A stretch of 64,000 bases of DNA from Pantoea sp. RIT-PI-b (GTDB taxonomy: Bacteria > Pseudomonadota > Gammaproteobacteria > Enterobacterales > Enterobacteriaceae). Of the stretch, positions 35,864 to 43,804 are shown piece by piece; position 1 is the stretch's first letter; each line of letters begins with the position of its first letter. A program made the position numbers and the translations under genes. The DNA is taken from NCBI RefSeq assembly GCF_001187905.1, contig NZ_LGIS01000012.1:852686-916685 (forward strand), read 5' to 3'. The notes under the pieces were generated by a model. The model was given only the letters and a program-made list of their open reading frames with translations, made no database searches and was not told the origin of the DNA.

Positions 35864-35906
35864 ACAACTTAAATTGCTAAAAACAAATAACCGCAATATA
35901 AGTTGC
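35864..35906. promoter_or_regulatory. Paired candidate RpiR operators upstream of iolD
   Basis: Two 14-bp sites of the form GCAAT-N4-ATTGC: ACAACTTAAATTGC (35864-35877) and GCAATATAAGTTGC (35893-35906). Each has one base off the consensus or two at most. Their starts are 29 bp apart, the same offset as in the two other promoter regions of the cluster. Confidence 0.6.
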
Positions 35907-35960
35907 AACTTCAGGCGAAAAAACTCCCACTCAGCTGCGAGCGGGAGCCCGTTAATTCAA

Positions 35961-36890
35961 TTAGGCGCGGTTGCGTTTACGCGGTGATTCTGTGCGCTTC
36001 TCACGTTCAGTAATGCTTTCGATGCGCGGCTGCGCCACTTCCGGCTGCAATACTGCTGCCAGCGCCATGGCGATGCTTTGCGCCAGACACACCGGCGCGG
36101 CCAGCGATCGCGAAAAGCTGTACTCCTCTTCCGGAATGTTGAACAGCACGCTGGCGCTTTTAGCTAAGGGTGATAGCGGCCCATCGCTAATGGCGATGAC
36201 CGGAATGGTGCGCGCGCTGGCATGGTCGGCAATGGCGATCACCTCTTTGGCATAATGGCGAAACGCGATGGCGATAAGCACGTCACTTTCACGCATATTG
36301 TTAGCCATTTCCGGCGCCAGCCCGCCGGCGGAATCCAGCAGGATCACCCGGCGATTCAGCATGGTGAGCAGGTAGCGCAGCAATAACGCAATCGGCTCGG
36401 AGCGCAACTGACCGGCGATATAGATAGTTTCCGCCCCCTTCAGATACCCCGCGGTCGCATCGAGATCGCTTTCCGCTACGTTGCTCAGCAGCTCCTGCAG
36501 CGTAGCGATGTCCCGTATCACCAGGCTTTGCAAAAAGCCGAGGCTGCCCTTCTGCTCATTCTTGCGCAGATCATTCTCCAGGGCGGTGATGCGCTCGTTG
36601 TAACCCGGTGCCGCCGTGGCGAGTCGGGTCTGAAATACGCTCTGCATCTGTTTAAAACCGCTATAGCCAAACACCTGCGCAAAACGCACCAGCACCGAGG
36701 GGTGCAGACCACATTTCGCGGCGACAGCGTTAATCGATTCCAGCGCCACCGTGTTCGGGTTTTGCGTCACATAGCGTGCCGCCTGCTGATGCCGCACCGA
36801 CAGCTGCGCATAGCGTTTAGTAATCTCATCCACAATTTGCTCGTAATTTTCATGCGGCAGCGTGGTTTGCATCTTCTCAATCTTGCTCAT
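35961..36890 (-). CDS. iolR: RpiR/MurR-family regulator of the inositol cluster
   Basis: 309 residues. An N-terminal RpiR HTH domain (about 20-95: SVRHQQAARYVTQNPNTVAL, CGLHPSVLVRFAQVFGYSGF) is followed by a SIS sugar-phosphate-binding domain (about 135-270: IYIAGQLRSEPIALLLRYLL, SDVLIAIAFRHYAKEVIAIA). The C-terminal tail is strongly basic. It lies between the two arms of the cluster. I infer control by an inositol-pathway intermediate. RBS AAGGA is eight bases before the ATG. The symbol follows proteobacterial RpiR-type IolR, by context. Confidence 0.85.
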   Translation of the reverse strand: MSKIEKMQTTLPHENYEQIVDEITKRYAQLSVRHQQAARYVTQNPNTVALESINAVAAKCGLHPSVLVRFAQVFGYSGFKQMQSVFQTRLATAAPGYNERITALENDLRKNEQKGSLGFLQSLVIRDIATLQELLSNVAESDLDATAGYLKGAETIYIAGQLRSEPIALLLRYLLTMLNRRVILLDSAGGLAPEMANNMRESDVLIAIAFRHYAKEVIAIADHASARTIPVIAISDGPLSPLAKSASVLFNIPEEEYSFSRSLAAPVCLAQSIAMALAAVLQPEVAQPRIESITEREKRTESPRKRNRA

Positions 36891-36936
36891 CCATCATTCC
36901 TTTTCGGCGTACAGCCCATCTCGCCAGCACGCTACC

Positions 36937-36979
36937 GCAATAAAAATTGCAAGTAAAACCTTAATGCAATTAGTTCTAA
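36937..36979. promoter_or_regulatory. Candidate RpiR operator (autoregulation)
   Basis: GCAATAAAAATTGC (36937-36950) fits GCAAT-N4-ATTGC exactly. Twenty-nine bases further, GCAATTAGTTCTAA (36966-36979) keeps only the left half-site. They lie 47-89 bases upstream of the RpiR gene start. Confidence 0.6.
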
Positions 36980-37155
36980 CGCATTCGCTGCCAACAGGGA
37001 AAAGCTCTGCGTAATATTTGTGATTTGGTTCGAAGAATTCACTTTTAGTCTGAATGAAACACCTTTTTCGACGAAATACAACCCACTTTAGATTTTGATT
37101 TGTATAGATAATTTAAACTAAAACCTCATTTTAACCTCACACCTGCCATTGCATT

Positions 37156-37198
37156 GCAATTTTTATTGCTCCGATCCTAACATTGCAACTATCAATGC
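37156..37198. promoter_or_regulatory. Paired candidate RpiR operators upstream of aldehyde dehydrogenase gene
   Basis: GCAATTTTTATTGC (37156-37169) is a perfect GCAAT-N4-ATTGC site and is the reverse complement of the site at 36937. GCAACTATCAATGC (37185-37198) is a weaker second site, again offset by 29 bp. They lie about 95-137 bases before the plus-strand arm. Confidence 0.6.
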
Positions 37199-37292
37199 TG
37201 CTGAGGGATTCCCATCCCAGGTCTTCCCTCCCAGCTGACCGTTTCAGGCCGTCGTTTTAAGCCTGAAACCGCTACCGGAGGAATGGATCAAC

Positions 37293-38726
37293 ATGTATCA
37301 AAACTTTGGACAGTTTATTAATGGCGAATGGCGTCAGGGCAGCGGTGCAGAACCGGTGATCGTCACCGATCCCGGCAACGGGCAAACGCTGGGTGAAATT
37401 GCCGCCGCCTCTGCAGCCGACACCCAATCTGCGCTGGCCAGCGCAGAAGCGGCGCTGGTCGCATGGCGAACCACCTCAGGCTGGGCGCGGGCGGATTTGC
37501 TGCAGGCGGTGGCAAAAGAGATGACGGCATTGGCGGCAGAAGCCGCACAGATCATCTCGAAGGAGAGTGGCAAACCGTTGGCGCAGGCCAGACGCGAATG
37601 GGAATTATCGACCGACCAATTTATCTGGTACGCCGAAGAGGCGCGTCGTATCTATGGCCGCATTGTTGAAAGCCGGGTGCCAGACGGACGCTGTGAAGTG
37701 TCGCACGAACCGGTCGGCGTGGTGGCGGCGTTTACCGCATGGAATTTCCCGGTGGTGTTGGTGGCACGCAAGCTCGCACCTGCGCTCGCCGCCGGCTGCA
37801 CGGTGGTATTACGTCCCTCCAGTGAAGTTCCTGGCTCCGCCATGATGATTTTTGAGTGTCTGCGCAAAGCGGGCGTGCCGGCTGGCGTGGCGAATCTGGT
37901 CGTCGGGCCAACCGCCGCCACCTATGAACCGCTGATTGCTTCATCGGTGGTGAAGAAAGTCTCGCTGACCGGCTCAACGCAGCTTGGTCAGCAGATGATT
38001 CGCGATTCAGCGGCCACGATTAAGCGCCTTAGCATGGAGTTGGGCGGTAACGCGCCGGTCATCATCTATGACGATGCCGATCTGGAAAAAGCGCTCGACC
38101 TTTCCGTGGCCACCAAATTTGCCAACTGTGGCCAGGTTTGTGTCACTTGCGATCGCTTTTATGTCCACCAAAGCCGCTATCACGACTTCGTACAAGGCTT
38201 TGCCGAGCGTGCGAAAAAAATCAAGGTCGGTTACGGGCTGGATGAAGGCACGCAAATGGGCCCGCTGATCAATCCTCGTCGCCTCAAAGCCATCGAGGCG
38301 ATCGTGGCGGATGCGCGCGAGAAAGGAGCACGCATCGTGGTCGGCGGCGAACGTATCGAATTAAACGGCGGCTACTTCTTCGCTCCAACCGTGATTGCCG
38401 ACGTCCCCGACGACGCGCTGGCGATCGCCGAAGAAAATTTTGGTCCGATTGCCGCCATCACCTCATTTAGCGACAGCGACGATCTGTGGCGCCGCGTTAA
38501 TAACTCTGATTTTGCCCTCTCCGCTTACGCCTTTACCCGCGATCCGGCCCGCATTCGTGAAACCGTGGCGCGCCTCGAATCCGGCATGGTCGGTATTAAC
38601 AGCTATGCGCTGGCCGCTGCCGAAGTGCCGTTTGGCGGCGTGAAAGCCAGCGGCATGGGGCGTGAAGGCGGAAGTGAAGGTATTCACGACTATATGAACG
38701 TCAAACCGGCGCAAATCGTGCTGTAA
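37293..38726 (+). CDS. NAD(P)-dependent aldehyde dehydrogenase (succinate-semialdehyde-dehydrogenase-like)
   Basis: 477 residues. AAFTAWNFPVVLVARKLAPA is the N-terminal cofactor region, SLTGSTQLGQQM the dinucleotide loop, MELGGNAPVIIYDDADLEKA carries the catalytic Glu and NCGQVCVTCDRFYVHQS the catalytic Cys. It oxidises an aldehyde to an acid without a CoA-acylating signature, so it is not a typical IolA. It opens the plus-strand arm and is followed by an aldolase gene. In this context a candidate substrate is 5-deoxy-glucuronate or a semialdehyde released by the aldolase; this is inference. Confidence 0.9.
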   Translation: MYQNFGQFINGEWRQGSGAEPVIVTDPGNGQTLGEIAAASAADTQSALASAEAALVAWRTTSGWARADLLQAVAKEMTALAAEAAQIISKESGKPLAQARREWELSTDQFIWYAEEARRIYGRIVESRVPDGRCEVSHEPVGVVAAFTAWNFPVVLVARKLAPALAAGCTVVLRPSSEVPGSAMMIFECLRKAGVPAGVANLVVGPTAATYEPLIASSVVKKVSLTGSTQLGQQMIRDSAATIKRLSMELGGNAPVIIYDDADLEKALDLSVATKFANCGQVCVTCDRFYVHQSRYHDFVQGFAERAKKIKVGYGLDEGTQMGPLINPRRLKAIEAIVADAREKGARIVVGGERIELNGGYFFAPTVIADVPDDALAIAEENFGPIAAITSFSDSDDLWRRVNNSDFALSAYAFTRDPARIRETVARLESGMVGINSYALAAAEVPFGGVKASGMGREGGSEGIHDYMNVKPAQIVL

Positions 38727-38737
38727 GGAACGGATTG

Positions 38738-39553
38738 ATGAAGCTGAATAATATCAAAGCACGCTGGAATGCAGGGCAAACCGTACTCAATGGCTGGCTT
38801 AGCATCGCCAACGCCTTCACAGCTGAAATCATGGCTGAACAGGGTTACGACGCGCTAACCATCGATTTGCAGCACGGTTTTGTCGGCTATGAGCAAGCAA
38901 CGCATATGCTGCAGGCGATGCGCGCCAGCGGCGTTGCCCCGATGGTGCGCGTGCCCTGGCTGGAACCCGGCATCATCATGAAGTCACTGGATGCCGGTGC
39001 GTGGGGCATTATCTGTCCGATGATCAGCACCGCAGAGCAAGCGCAGGCGCTGGTCTCCTGCGTGCGTTATCCACCCCACGGCAGCCGCAGTTTTGGCCCA
39101 ACGCGCGTGACATTCTCCGCCGGCCAGGATTACGGCCAGCAGGCCGACGATCACGTGGTGTGCCTGGCGATGATCGAAACCGCCGAAGCCTTTGACAATA
39201 TCGAAGCGATTGTCGCTACCCCCGGACTGGACGGCGTCTATATCGGCCCAGCCGATCTGACGTTAGGACTTACCGGCAGAAAATATCGCACGGGTTTTGA
39301 TCGCACTGAACCGGAAATTGTCGATGCGATTAAGCATATTCTCGCCACTGCGCATCGTGCTGGGAAAAAGGCGGGGCTGCACAATGGTTCTGCCGCTTAT
39401 GCGGCCAACGCGGCGCAATGGGGATTCGATTTAGTCACGCTTTCTAACGACGTCCAGCTGTTGCGTGGCGCAGCAGCCAGTAGCGTGCAGCAATTCTGCG
39501 AACTCAACGGTAACGGCCAGGCAACGCCATCAACCCAGCCGGGAGGTTACTGA
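38738..39553 (+). CDS. HpcH/HpaI-family aldolase (2-keto-3-deoxy-acid aldolase type)
   Basis: 271 residues, class II pyruvate-type aldolase of the GarL/RhmA/HpaI group. LNGWLSIANAFTAEIMAEQG, YDALTIDLQHGFVGYEQA (catalytic His), MIETAEAFDNI and YIGPADLTLGLTG (metal ligands Glu and Asp) are all present. It cleaves 2-keto-3-deoxy-type acids into pyruvate or a homologue and an aldehyde. I chose ATG at 38738, eight bases after AAGGA; a TTG lies just before it. In classical inositol breakdown this step is done by the unrelated IolJ on a phosphorylated substrate. Confidence 0.92.
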   Translation: MKLNNIKARWNAGQTVLNGWLSIANAFTAEIMAEQGYDALTIDLQHGFVGYEQATHMLQAMRASGVAPMVRVPWLEPGIIMKSLDAGAWGIICPMISTAEQAQALVSCVRYPPHGSRSFGPTRVTFSAGQDYGQQADDHVVCLAMIETAEAFDNIEAIVATPGLDGVYIGPADLTLGLTGRKYRTGFDRTEPEIVDAIKHILATAHRAGKKAGLHNGSAAYAANAAQWGFDLVTLSNDVQLLRGAAASSVQQFCELNGNGQATPSTQPGGY

Positions 39554-39554
39554 G

Positions 39555-40547
39555 ATGCCAAACATTCTGGTTGCCGGAAAAATTCATCCGGCCGGGCTCG
39601 ATATTCTGCATAACGCGCCTGGATTCAACGTGCAGTTGGTGCACGAGGTCAGCGTGGCGAGTTATGCGCCCTTTATTGCCGAAGCGGATGCGCTATTAAT
39701 CCGTACGCAGCCGCTTACGGCTAAAGAGATCTTTGCTGGAAAAAATCTGCGCATGGTGTCACGTCACGGCGTGGGTTATGACTCGGTTGACGTTGCCGCC
39801 CTTACCGAACGCAACATTCCGCTGACCATTGTCGGCAATGTGAATTCACTTTCCGTGGCGGAACACACGCTGTCCTTGCTGCTGGCTCTGGCAAAACGCA
39901 TCTGCTATTTCGATAGCAGCATTCGTGAGGGTGAATGGAATCGTCGCAACAGTTTTTCCGCCGTAGAGGTGGCTGGCAGAACCTTATTCATTCTCGGTTT
40001 TGGTCGCATCGGCCGTGAAGTGGCGCGCCTGGCAAAAAGCTTCCGCATGAAAGTCATCGCTTACGATCCTTTCCTGCCCGATAACAGTTTCGTAGAAAGC
40101 GGCGTAACCCGCGTTGCAGACATCAATGAGGGCCTGCAACAGGCCGATGCGGTCACTATCCATCTGCCTTTAAGCGGTGATAAAGCGGTGATTGACGCGG
40201 ACGAACTGGCGCTAATGAAACGCCACGCCATTTTAATCAATACCGCGCGCGGCGGCATTGTCGATGAAGAGGCGCTGGCAACCGCCCTGCAAAACGATGC
40301 ATTGGGTGGCGTGGGTCTTGATGTATTACAGCAGGAGCCGCCCACGCTAAATACCGCGCTACTGGCCCAGCGCGACAAATTAATTCTCAGCCCACATTCC
40401 GCAGGACTGACCGAAGAGGCGGCGATGCGCATGTCGATTTCCGCTGCCACCAACATCGTCAACTTTTTCACTGGTCAGCTCGATACGGATCTGGTGGTCA
40501 ATAAGCAGGTTCTGGCGCTTAACGACCTGATGAGCCAATTGCCCTGA
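39555..40547 (+). CDS. D-isomer-specific 2-hydroxyacid dehydrogenase
   Basis: 330 residues. Cofactor loop LGFGRIGREVARLAKSF, catalytic Arg in NTARGGIVDEEAL, Glu in LDVLQQEPP and His in LSPHSAGLTEEAA. It interconverts a 2-keto acid and a D-2-hydroxy acid with NAD(P)H. The ATG at 39555 follows the aldolase stop at once; the open frame before it lies within the aldolase gene. The order aldolase-hydroxyacid dehydrogenase suggests it handles the aldolase substrate or product, for example a tartronate-semialdehyde-like or hydroxypyruvate-like compound. Confidence 0.92.
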   Translation: MPNILVAGKIHPAGLDILHNAPGFNVQLVHEVSVASYAPFIAEADALLIRTQPLTAKEIFAGKNLRMVSRHGVGYDSVDVAALTERNIPLTIVGNVNSLSVAEHTLSLLLALAKRICYFDSSIREGEWNRRNSFSAVEVAGRTLFILGFGRIGREVARLAKSFRMKVIAYDPFLPDNSFVESGVTRVADINEGLQQADAVTIHLPLSGDKAVIDADELALMKRHAILINTARGGIVDEEALATALQNDALGGVGLDVLQQEPPTLNTALLAQRDKLILSPHSAGLTEEAAMRMSISAATNIVNFFTGQLDTDLVVNKQVLALNDLMSQLP

Positions 40548-40578
40548 TAATAATAAACCTCTCGACCCGGAGAACATC

Positions 40579-41574
40579 ATGCTCAAAATTGCCATCCTCG
40601 GCGCTGGCCGCATTGGTCAGGTTCATGCCGCCAACGTGGCGCGTCATAAAGACGCTCAGCTGGTTATGGTTGCCGATCCCTTTATTGAAAATGCCCATGC
40701 GTTAACGGCTTTGTGGGGTGGTCGCGCGGTGCAAGATCCGCTTGAGGCGATTAACGATCCGGCTGTCGATGCCGTGGTGATCGGGACACCGACCGATACC
40801 CACGTTGAACTAATGCTGGCTGCAGCCAACGCGGGCAAAGCCGTGCTGTGCGAAAAACCGGTCGACCTTGATATCCACAAAGCTCTGGCGGCCGAAAAAG
40901 CGCTGGGCGAGAAGGCCAGCAGAGTGATGCTGGGTTTCAACCGTCGCTTCGATCCAGGCTTTAACGAAATTCATCAGCGGATTGCTCAGGGAGATATTGG
41001 TGACCTGCACCAGGTGGTGATCACCAGCCGCGATCCTGGTTTGGCACCGTTGAACTATCTCAAGCATTCCGGCGGTATCTTCCGCGATATGGTGATCCAT
41101 GATTTTGACCTCGCGCGTTGGATTTTGGGTGAGGAACCCGTTGAGGTGTTTGCCACCGGCAGTCGCCTGTTTGAGCCTTCGCTGGAAGCGTTAGGGGATT
41201 ACGACACGGTGATGGTGCAGCTGCGGACCGCCTCCGGTAAACAGTGTCAGATCAACTGCAGCCGCCAGGCGGTATATGGCTACGATCAGCGTCTGGAAGC
41301 GTTTGGCTCTGGCGGCATGATGATCAATGACAACCATCGTGAAACCACGGTGCGCCATTTTGGCGCCCAGCACACCGAAGTGCGTGGCCCGCTGCTGGAC
41401 TTCTTTATGCAGCGTTACACCGATGCGTATCGGCTGGAAATCGACGCTTTCATTCAAGCGATCAGCAACGGCAGCGCGCTACCTGTCACCATTCATGATG
41501 GCTGTCTGGCGCTGCGACTTGCCGATGCCGCTCAGCTGTCAGCCGACACTCAGAGCGTAGTGAAATTGAATTAA
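40579..41574 (+). CDS. iolG: Inositol 2-dehydrogenase-type Gfo/Idh/MocA oxidoreductase
   Basis: 331 residues. The NAD loop is ILGAGRIGQVHAANV, EKPVDLDIHKALAAEKALGE carries the conserved EKP, VMLGFNRRFDPGFNEIHQRI is typical of IolG, and the catalytic Asp/His are in FRDMVIHDFDLARWILG. It oxidises myo-inositol, or a related inositol or sugar, to the keto compound that IolE uses. GGAG lies nine bases before the ATG. It is the fourth gene of the plus arm, 31 bases after the hydroxyacid dehydrogenase. Confidence 0.92.
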   Translation: MLKIAILGAGRIGQVHAANVARHKDAQLVMVADPFIENAHALTALWGGRAVQDPLEAINDPAVDAVVIGTPTDTHVELMLAAANAGKAVLCEKPVDLDIHKALAAEKALGEKASRVMLGFNRRFDPGFNEIHQRIAQGDIGDLHQVVITSRDPGLAPLNYLKHSGGIFRDMVIHDFDLARWILGEEPVEVFATGSRLFEPSLEALGDYDTVMVQLRTASGKQCQINCSRQAVYGYDQRLEAFGSGGMMINDNHRETTVRHFGAQHTEVRGPLLDFFMQRYTDAYRLEIDAFIQAISNGSALPVTIHDGCLALRLADAAQLSADTQSVVKLN

Positions 41575-41697
41575 GGACTTTATTGGCAAGGACGCCACCC
41601 TAATTTTCGTTATTACTCTTTAAATCACGCACAAAATTAAGCGCGTTGTTAGTAAACCCTACGTAAGTGAAGTTAATAATAAAACACCCGACATCAG

Positions 41698-41715
41698 ATT
41701 AGTTCTGAGACTAAT
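41698..41715. promoter_or_regulatory. Inverted repeat before sugar-binding protein gene
   Basis: ATTAGT and ACTAAT flank six bases (TCTGAG), 20 bases upstream of the next ATG. It may be an operator for the LacI-type regulator encoded downstream, or part of the promoter. The arms are only six bases long. Confidence 0.35.
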
Positions 41716-41735
41716 AATTAACGTGGAAGACCATT

Positions 41736-42662
41736 ATGAAAAAATTCATCTTACTCTGTCTTACCTTACTTTCGCTAAGCCCTGCAGTGAATGCCGTACA
41801 GGTCGGCGTCAGCATCGCCCAAATGGATGATGTATTTCTCTCGCGCCTGAGAGGCTATATTATTGAGCAGGCGAAAACCCATCCGGATATGAAAATTCAA
41901 TTTGAGGATGCTCAGGGCGCCGTTGATAAACAATTGAGCCAGGTGCAAAGTTTTATTAACGGTAAAGTCGACGTAATTATTGTTAACCCGGTTGATACCC
42001 AGGGAACCAAAAATATGGCTGATGCGGCACGCGCCGCTAAGGTCCCCCTCATCTTCCTCAACCGTATGCCTTCAGATGCGAAAATGGGTGATGGCGTGAG
42101 CTATATCGGCAGCGATGAAATAGAAGCCGGACGTTTACAGATGCAGTATCTGGCAGATCAAGTGAAAGATCGTAAAAGCGTTAACGTCGCCATCATGAAA
42201 GGGTTATTAAGCAATGATGCTACCCGCTTCAGAACCCAGGGAGCAAAAGAGATCATTGCCAAACATCCTAATATGCATGTGATTGTTGAAGATACCGCGA
42301 AATGGATGCGTGAAGATGGCATGAATCTGATGAATAACTGGATTTTGTCGGGCGACAAAATTGATATTCTTTCCGCCAACGCAGATGAAATGGCTATTGG
42401 TGCCGCCATGGCCATTAAAAGTAATGGTATTAAAATTGGTAAAGATATTTTAGTCGGTGGTACTGACGGCGGACCAAATGGATTGCAGGCAATTAAAACC
42501 GGCTTACTTACCGTTACCGTATTCCAGGATGCAAAATCACAAGCTTATGGTGCGGTGGATATGGCGGAAAAAGCGGCCAAAGGTGAAAAGGTCCAGGATA
42601 TTAACTTTATTCCGTTCCAGTTAGTCACACCGCAAAATTACCAGAAGTTCATGACAAATTAA
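41736..42662 (+). CDS. Periplasmic sugar-binding protein (ribose/inositol type), no ABC partners nearby
   Basis: 308 residues with a signal peptide (KKFILLCLTLLSLSPAVNA) and a type I periplasmic-binding fold: VGVSIAQMDDVFLSRLRGYI, VIIVNPVDTQGTKNMADAAR, RTQGAKEIIAKHPNM and GGTDGGPNGLQAIKTG. It resembles IbpA/RbsB-type inositol or ribose binders. No permease or ATPase of this class is in the window, so it must work with a transporter encoded elsewhere or as a sensor. A terminator-like hairpin follows it, as often seen after highly expressed binding-protein genes. Confidence 0.9.
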   Translation: MKKFILLCLTLLSLSPAVNAVQVGVSIAQMDDVFLSRLRGYIIEQAKTHPDMKIQFEDAQGAVDKQLSQVQSFINGKVDVIIVNPVDTQGTKNMADAARAAKVPLIFLNRMPSDAKMGDGVSYIGSDEIEAGRLQMQYLADQVKDRKSVNVAIMKGLLSNDATRFRTQGAKEIIAKHPNMHVIVEDTAKWMREDGMNLMNNWILSGDKIDILSANADEMAIGAAMAIKSNGIKIGKDILVGGTDGGPNGLQAIKTGLLTVTVFQDAKSQAYGAVDMAEKAAKGEKVQDINFIPFQLVTPQNYQKFMTN

Positions 42663-42690
42663 CCGTCGTTTTTTCCTGTGTCTGACGTTG

Positions 42691-42726
42691 GCACCTGTGA
42701 AGGTTGCAGGTGCATTTTTATTTTGG
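42691..42726 (+). terminator. Intercistronic terminator/attenuator
   Basis: GCACCTG pairs with CAGGTGC around a nine-base loop and is followed by ATTTTTATTTT. It ends only eight bases before the next start codon, so it probably lowers, without abolishing, transcription into the isomerase gene. Confidence 0.75.
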
Positions 42727-42733
42727 AGACGTT

Positions 42734-43804
42734 ATGAAAACCATTAAAGGCCCTGCGGTATTTCTGGCGCAATTCGCTGGCGACGATGCACCGTTTAACT
42801 CTTTATCTGGCATGGCTGGCTGGGCAGCGGAAAAAGGATTTAAAGGCGTTGAAATTCCCAGCTGGGATCGTCGCCTTATTGATTTGGCGCAAGCCGCCGA
42901 GAGCCAAACCTATGCGGATGAGATCCTTGGCGTGCTGGCTGAACATGACCTGCAGTTGACCGATTTAGCCAGCCACTTGCAGGGACAGCTGGTTGCACTG
43001 CATCCTGCGTTTGATTTACCCGCCGATAGCTTTGCCCCAGCCAGTCTGCGCAATGACCCACAAGCACGCCAGCAGTGGGCAACTGAACAGCTTTATCTGG
43101 CAGCGCGCGCATCACGCCGCTTAGGCCTGGAGAAACATGTCACTTTTTCCGGCACGCTGCTGTGGCCATTTCTCTATCCCTATCCGCAGTGGCCAGAAGG
43201 CTTGATTGATGAGGGCTTCAACGAGCTGGCGAGACGCTGGATACCGATTCTTAACGCATTCGACGAACAGGGAATCGATCTTTGTTATGAAATCCACCCC
43301 ACGGAAGATTTGCATGATGGTTTGACCTTTGAGCGTTTTTTGGAAAAAACCCACAACCATCTACGCTGCAACATCATGTATGACCCTAGTCATCTGATAT
43401 TACAGGGCATCGATTACCTGACCTATATCGATCACTACCACCAACGCATCAAGGCTTTCCACGTTAAAGACGCTGAATTTAGGCCGAATGGTAAAACTGG
43501 CGCCTATGGCGGCTATCAATCCTGGACCAGCCGCGCTGGTCGCTTTCGTTCACCCGGCGATGGCCAGACCGATTTCAGCGGCATTTTCTCTAAATTGACC
43601 GGCTACGGCTTCGATGGCTGGGCAGTGCTGGAGTGGGAATGCTGCTTTAAAAACCCGGAAGATGGCGCACGTGAAGGCGCGCAGTTCATCAGCGACCACA
43701 TTATTCGCGTTACCGATAAACCGTTTGATGATTTCTGTAAGTCCTGGGCCGACCCATCACTTAACCGTAAAATTTTGGGCATTGAAGGAGCAAAACATGC
43801 ATAG
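42734..43804 (+). CDS. Sugar phosphate isomerase/epimerase family protein (AP endonuclease 2 fold)
   Basis: 356 residues, larger than IolE. GMAGWAAEKGFKGVEIPSWD, LTDLASHLQGQLVALHP, CYEIHPTEDLHDGLTFERFL, CNIMYDPSHLILQGID and IKAFHVKDAEFRPNG provide the metal ligands of a xylose-isomerase-like barrel. I chose ATG at 42734 with GGAG upstream. The next gene (Gfo/Idh/MocA) overlaps its end. This pair is common in pathways where a sugar or glycoside is oxidised to a keto form and then isomerised or cleaved. The exact reaction is unknown. Confidence 0.88.
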   Translation: MKTIKGPAVFLAQFAGDDAPFNSLSGMAGWAAEKGFKGVEIPSWDRRLIDLAQAAESQTYADEILGVLAEHDLQLTDLASHLQGQLVALHPAFDLPADSFAPASLRNDPQARQQWATEQLYLAARASRRLGLEKHVTFSGTLLWPFLYPYPQWPEGLIDEGFNELARRWIPILNAFDEQGIDLCYEIHPTEDLHDGLTFERFLEKTHNHLRCNIMYDPSHLILQGIDYLTYIDHYHQRIKAFHVKDAEFRPNGKTGAYGGYQSWTSRAGRFRSPGDGQTDFSGIFSKLTGYGFDGWAVLEWECCFKNPEDGAREGAQFISDHIIRVTDKPFDDFCKSWADPSLNRKILGIEGAKHA

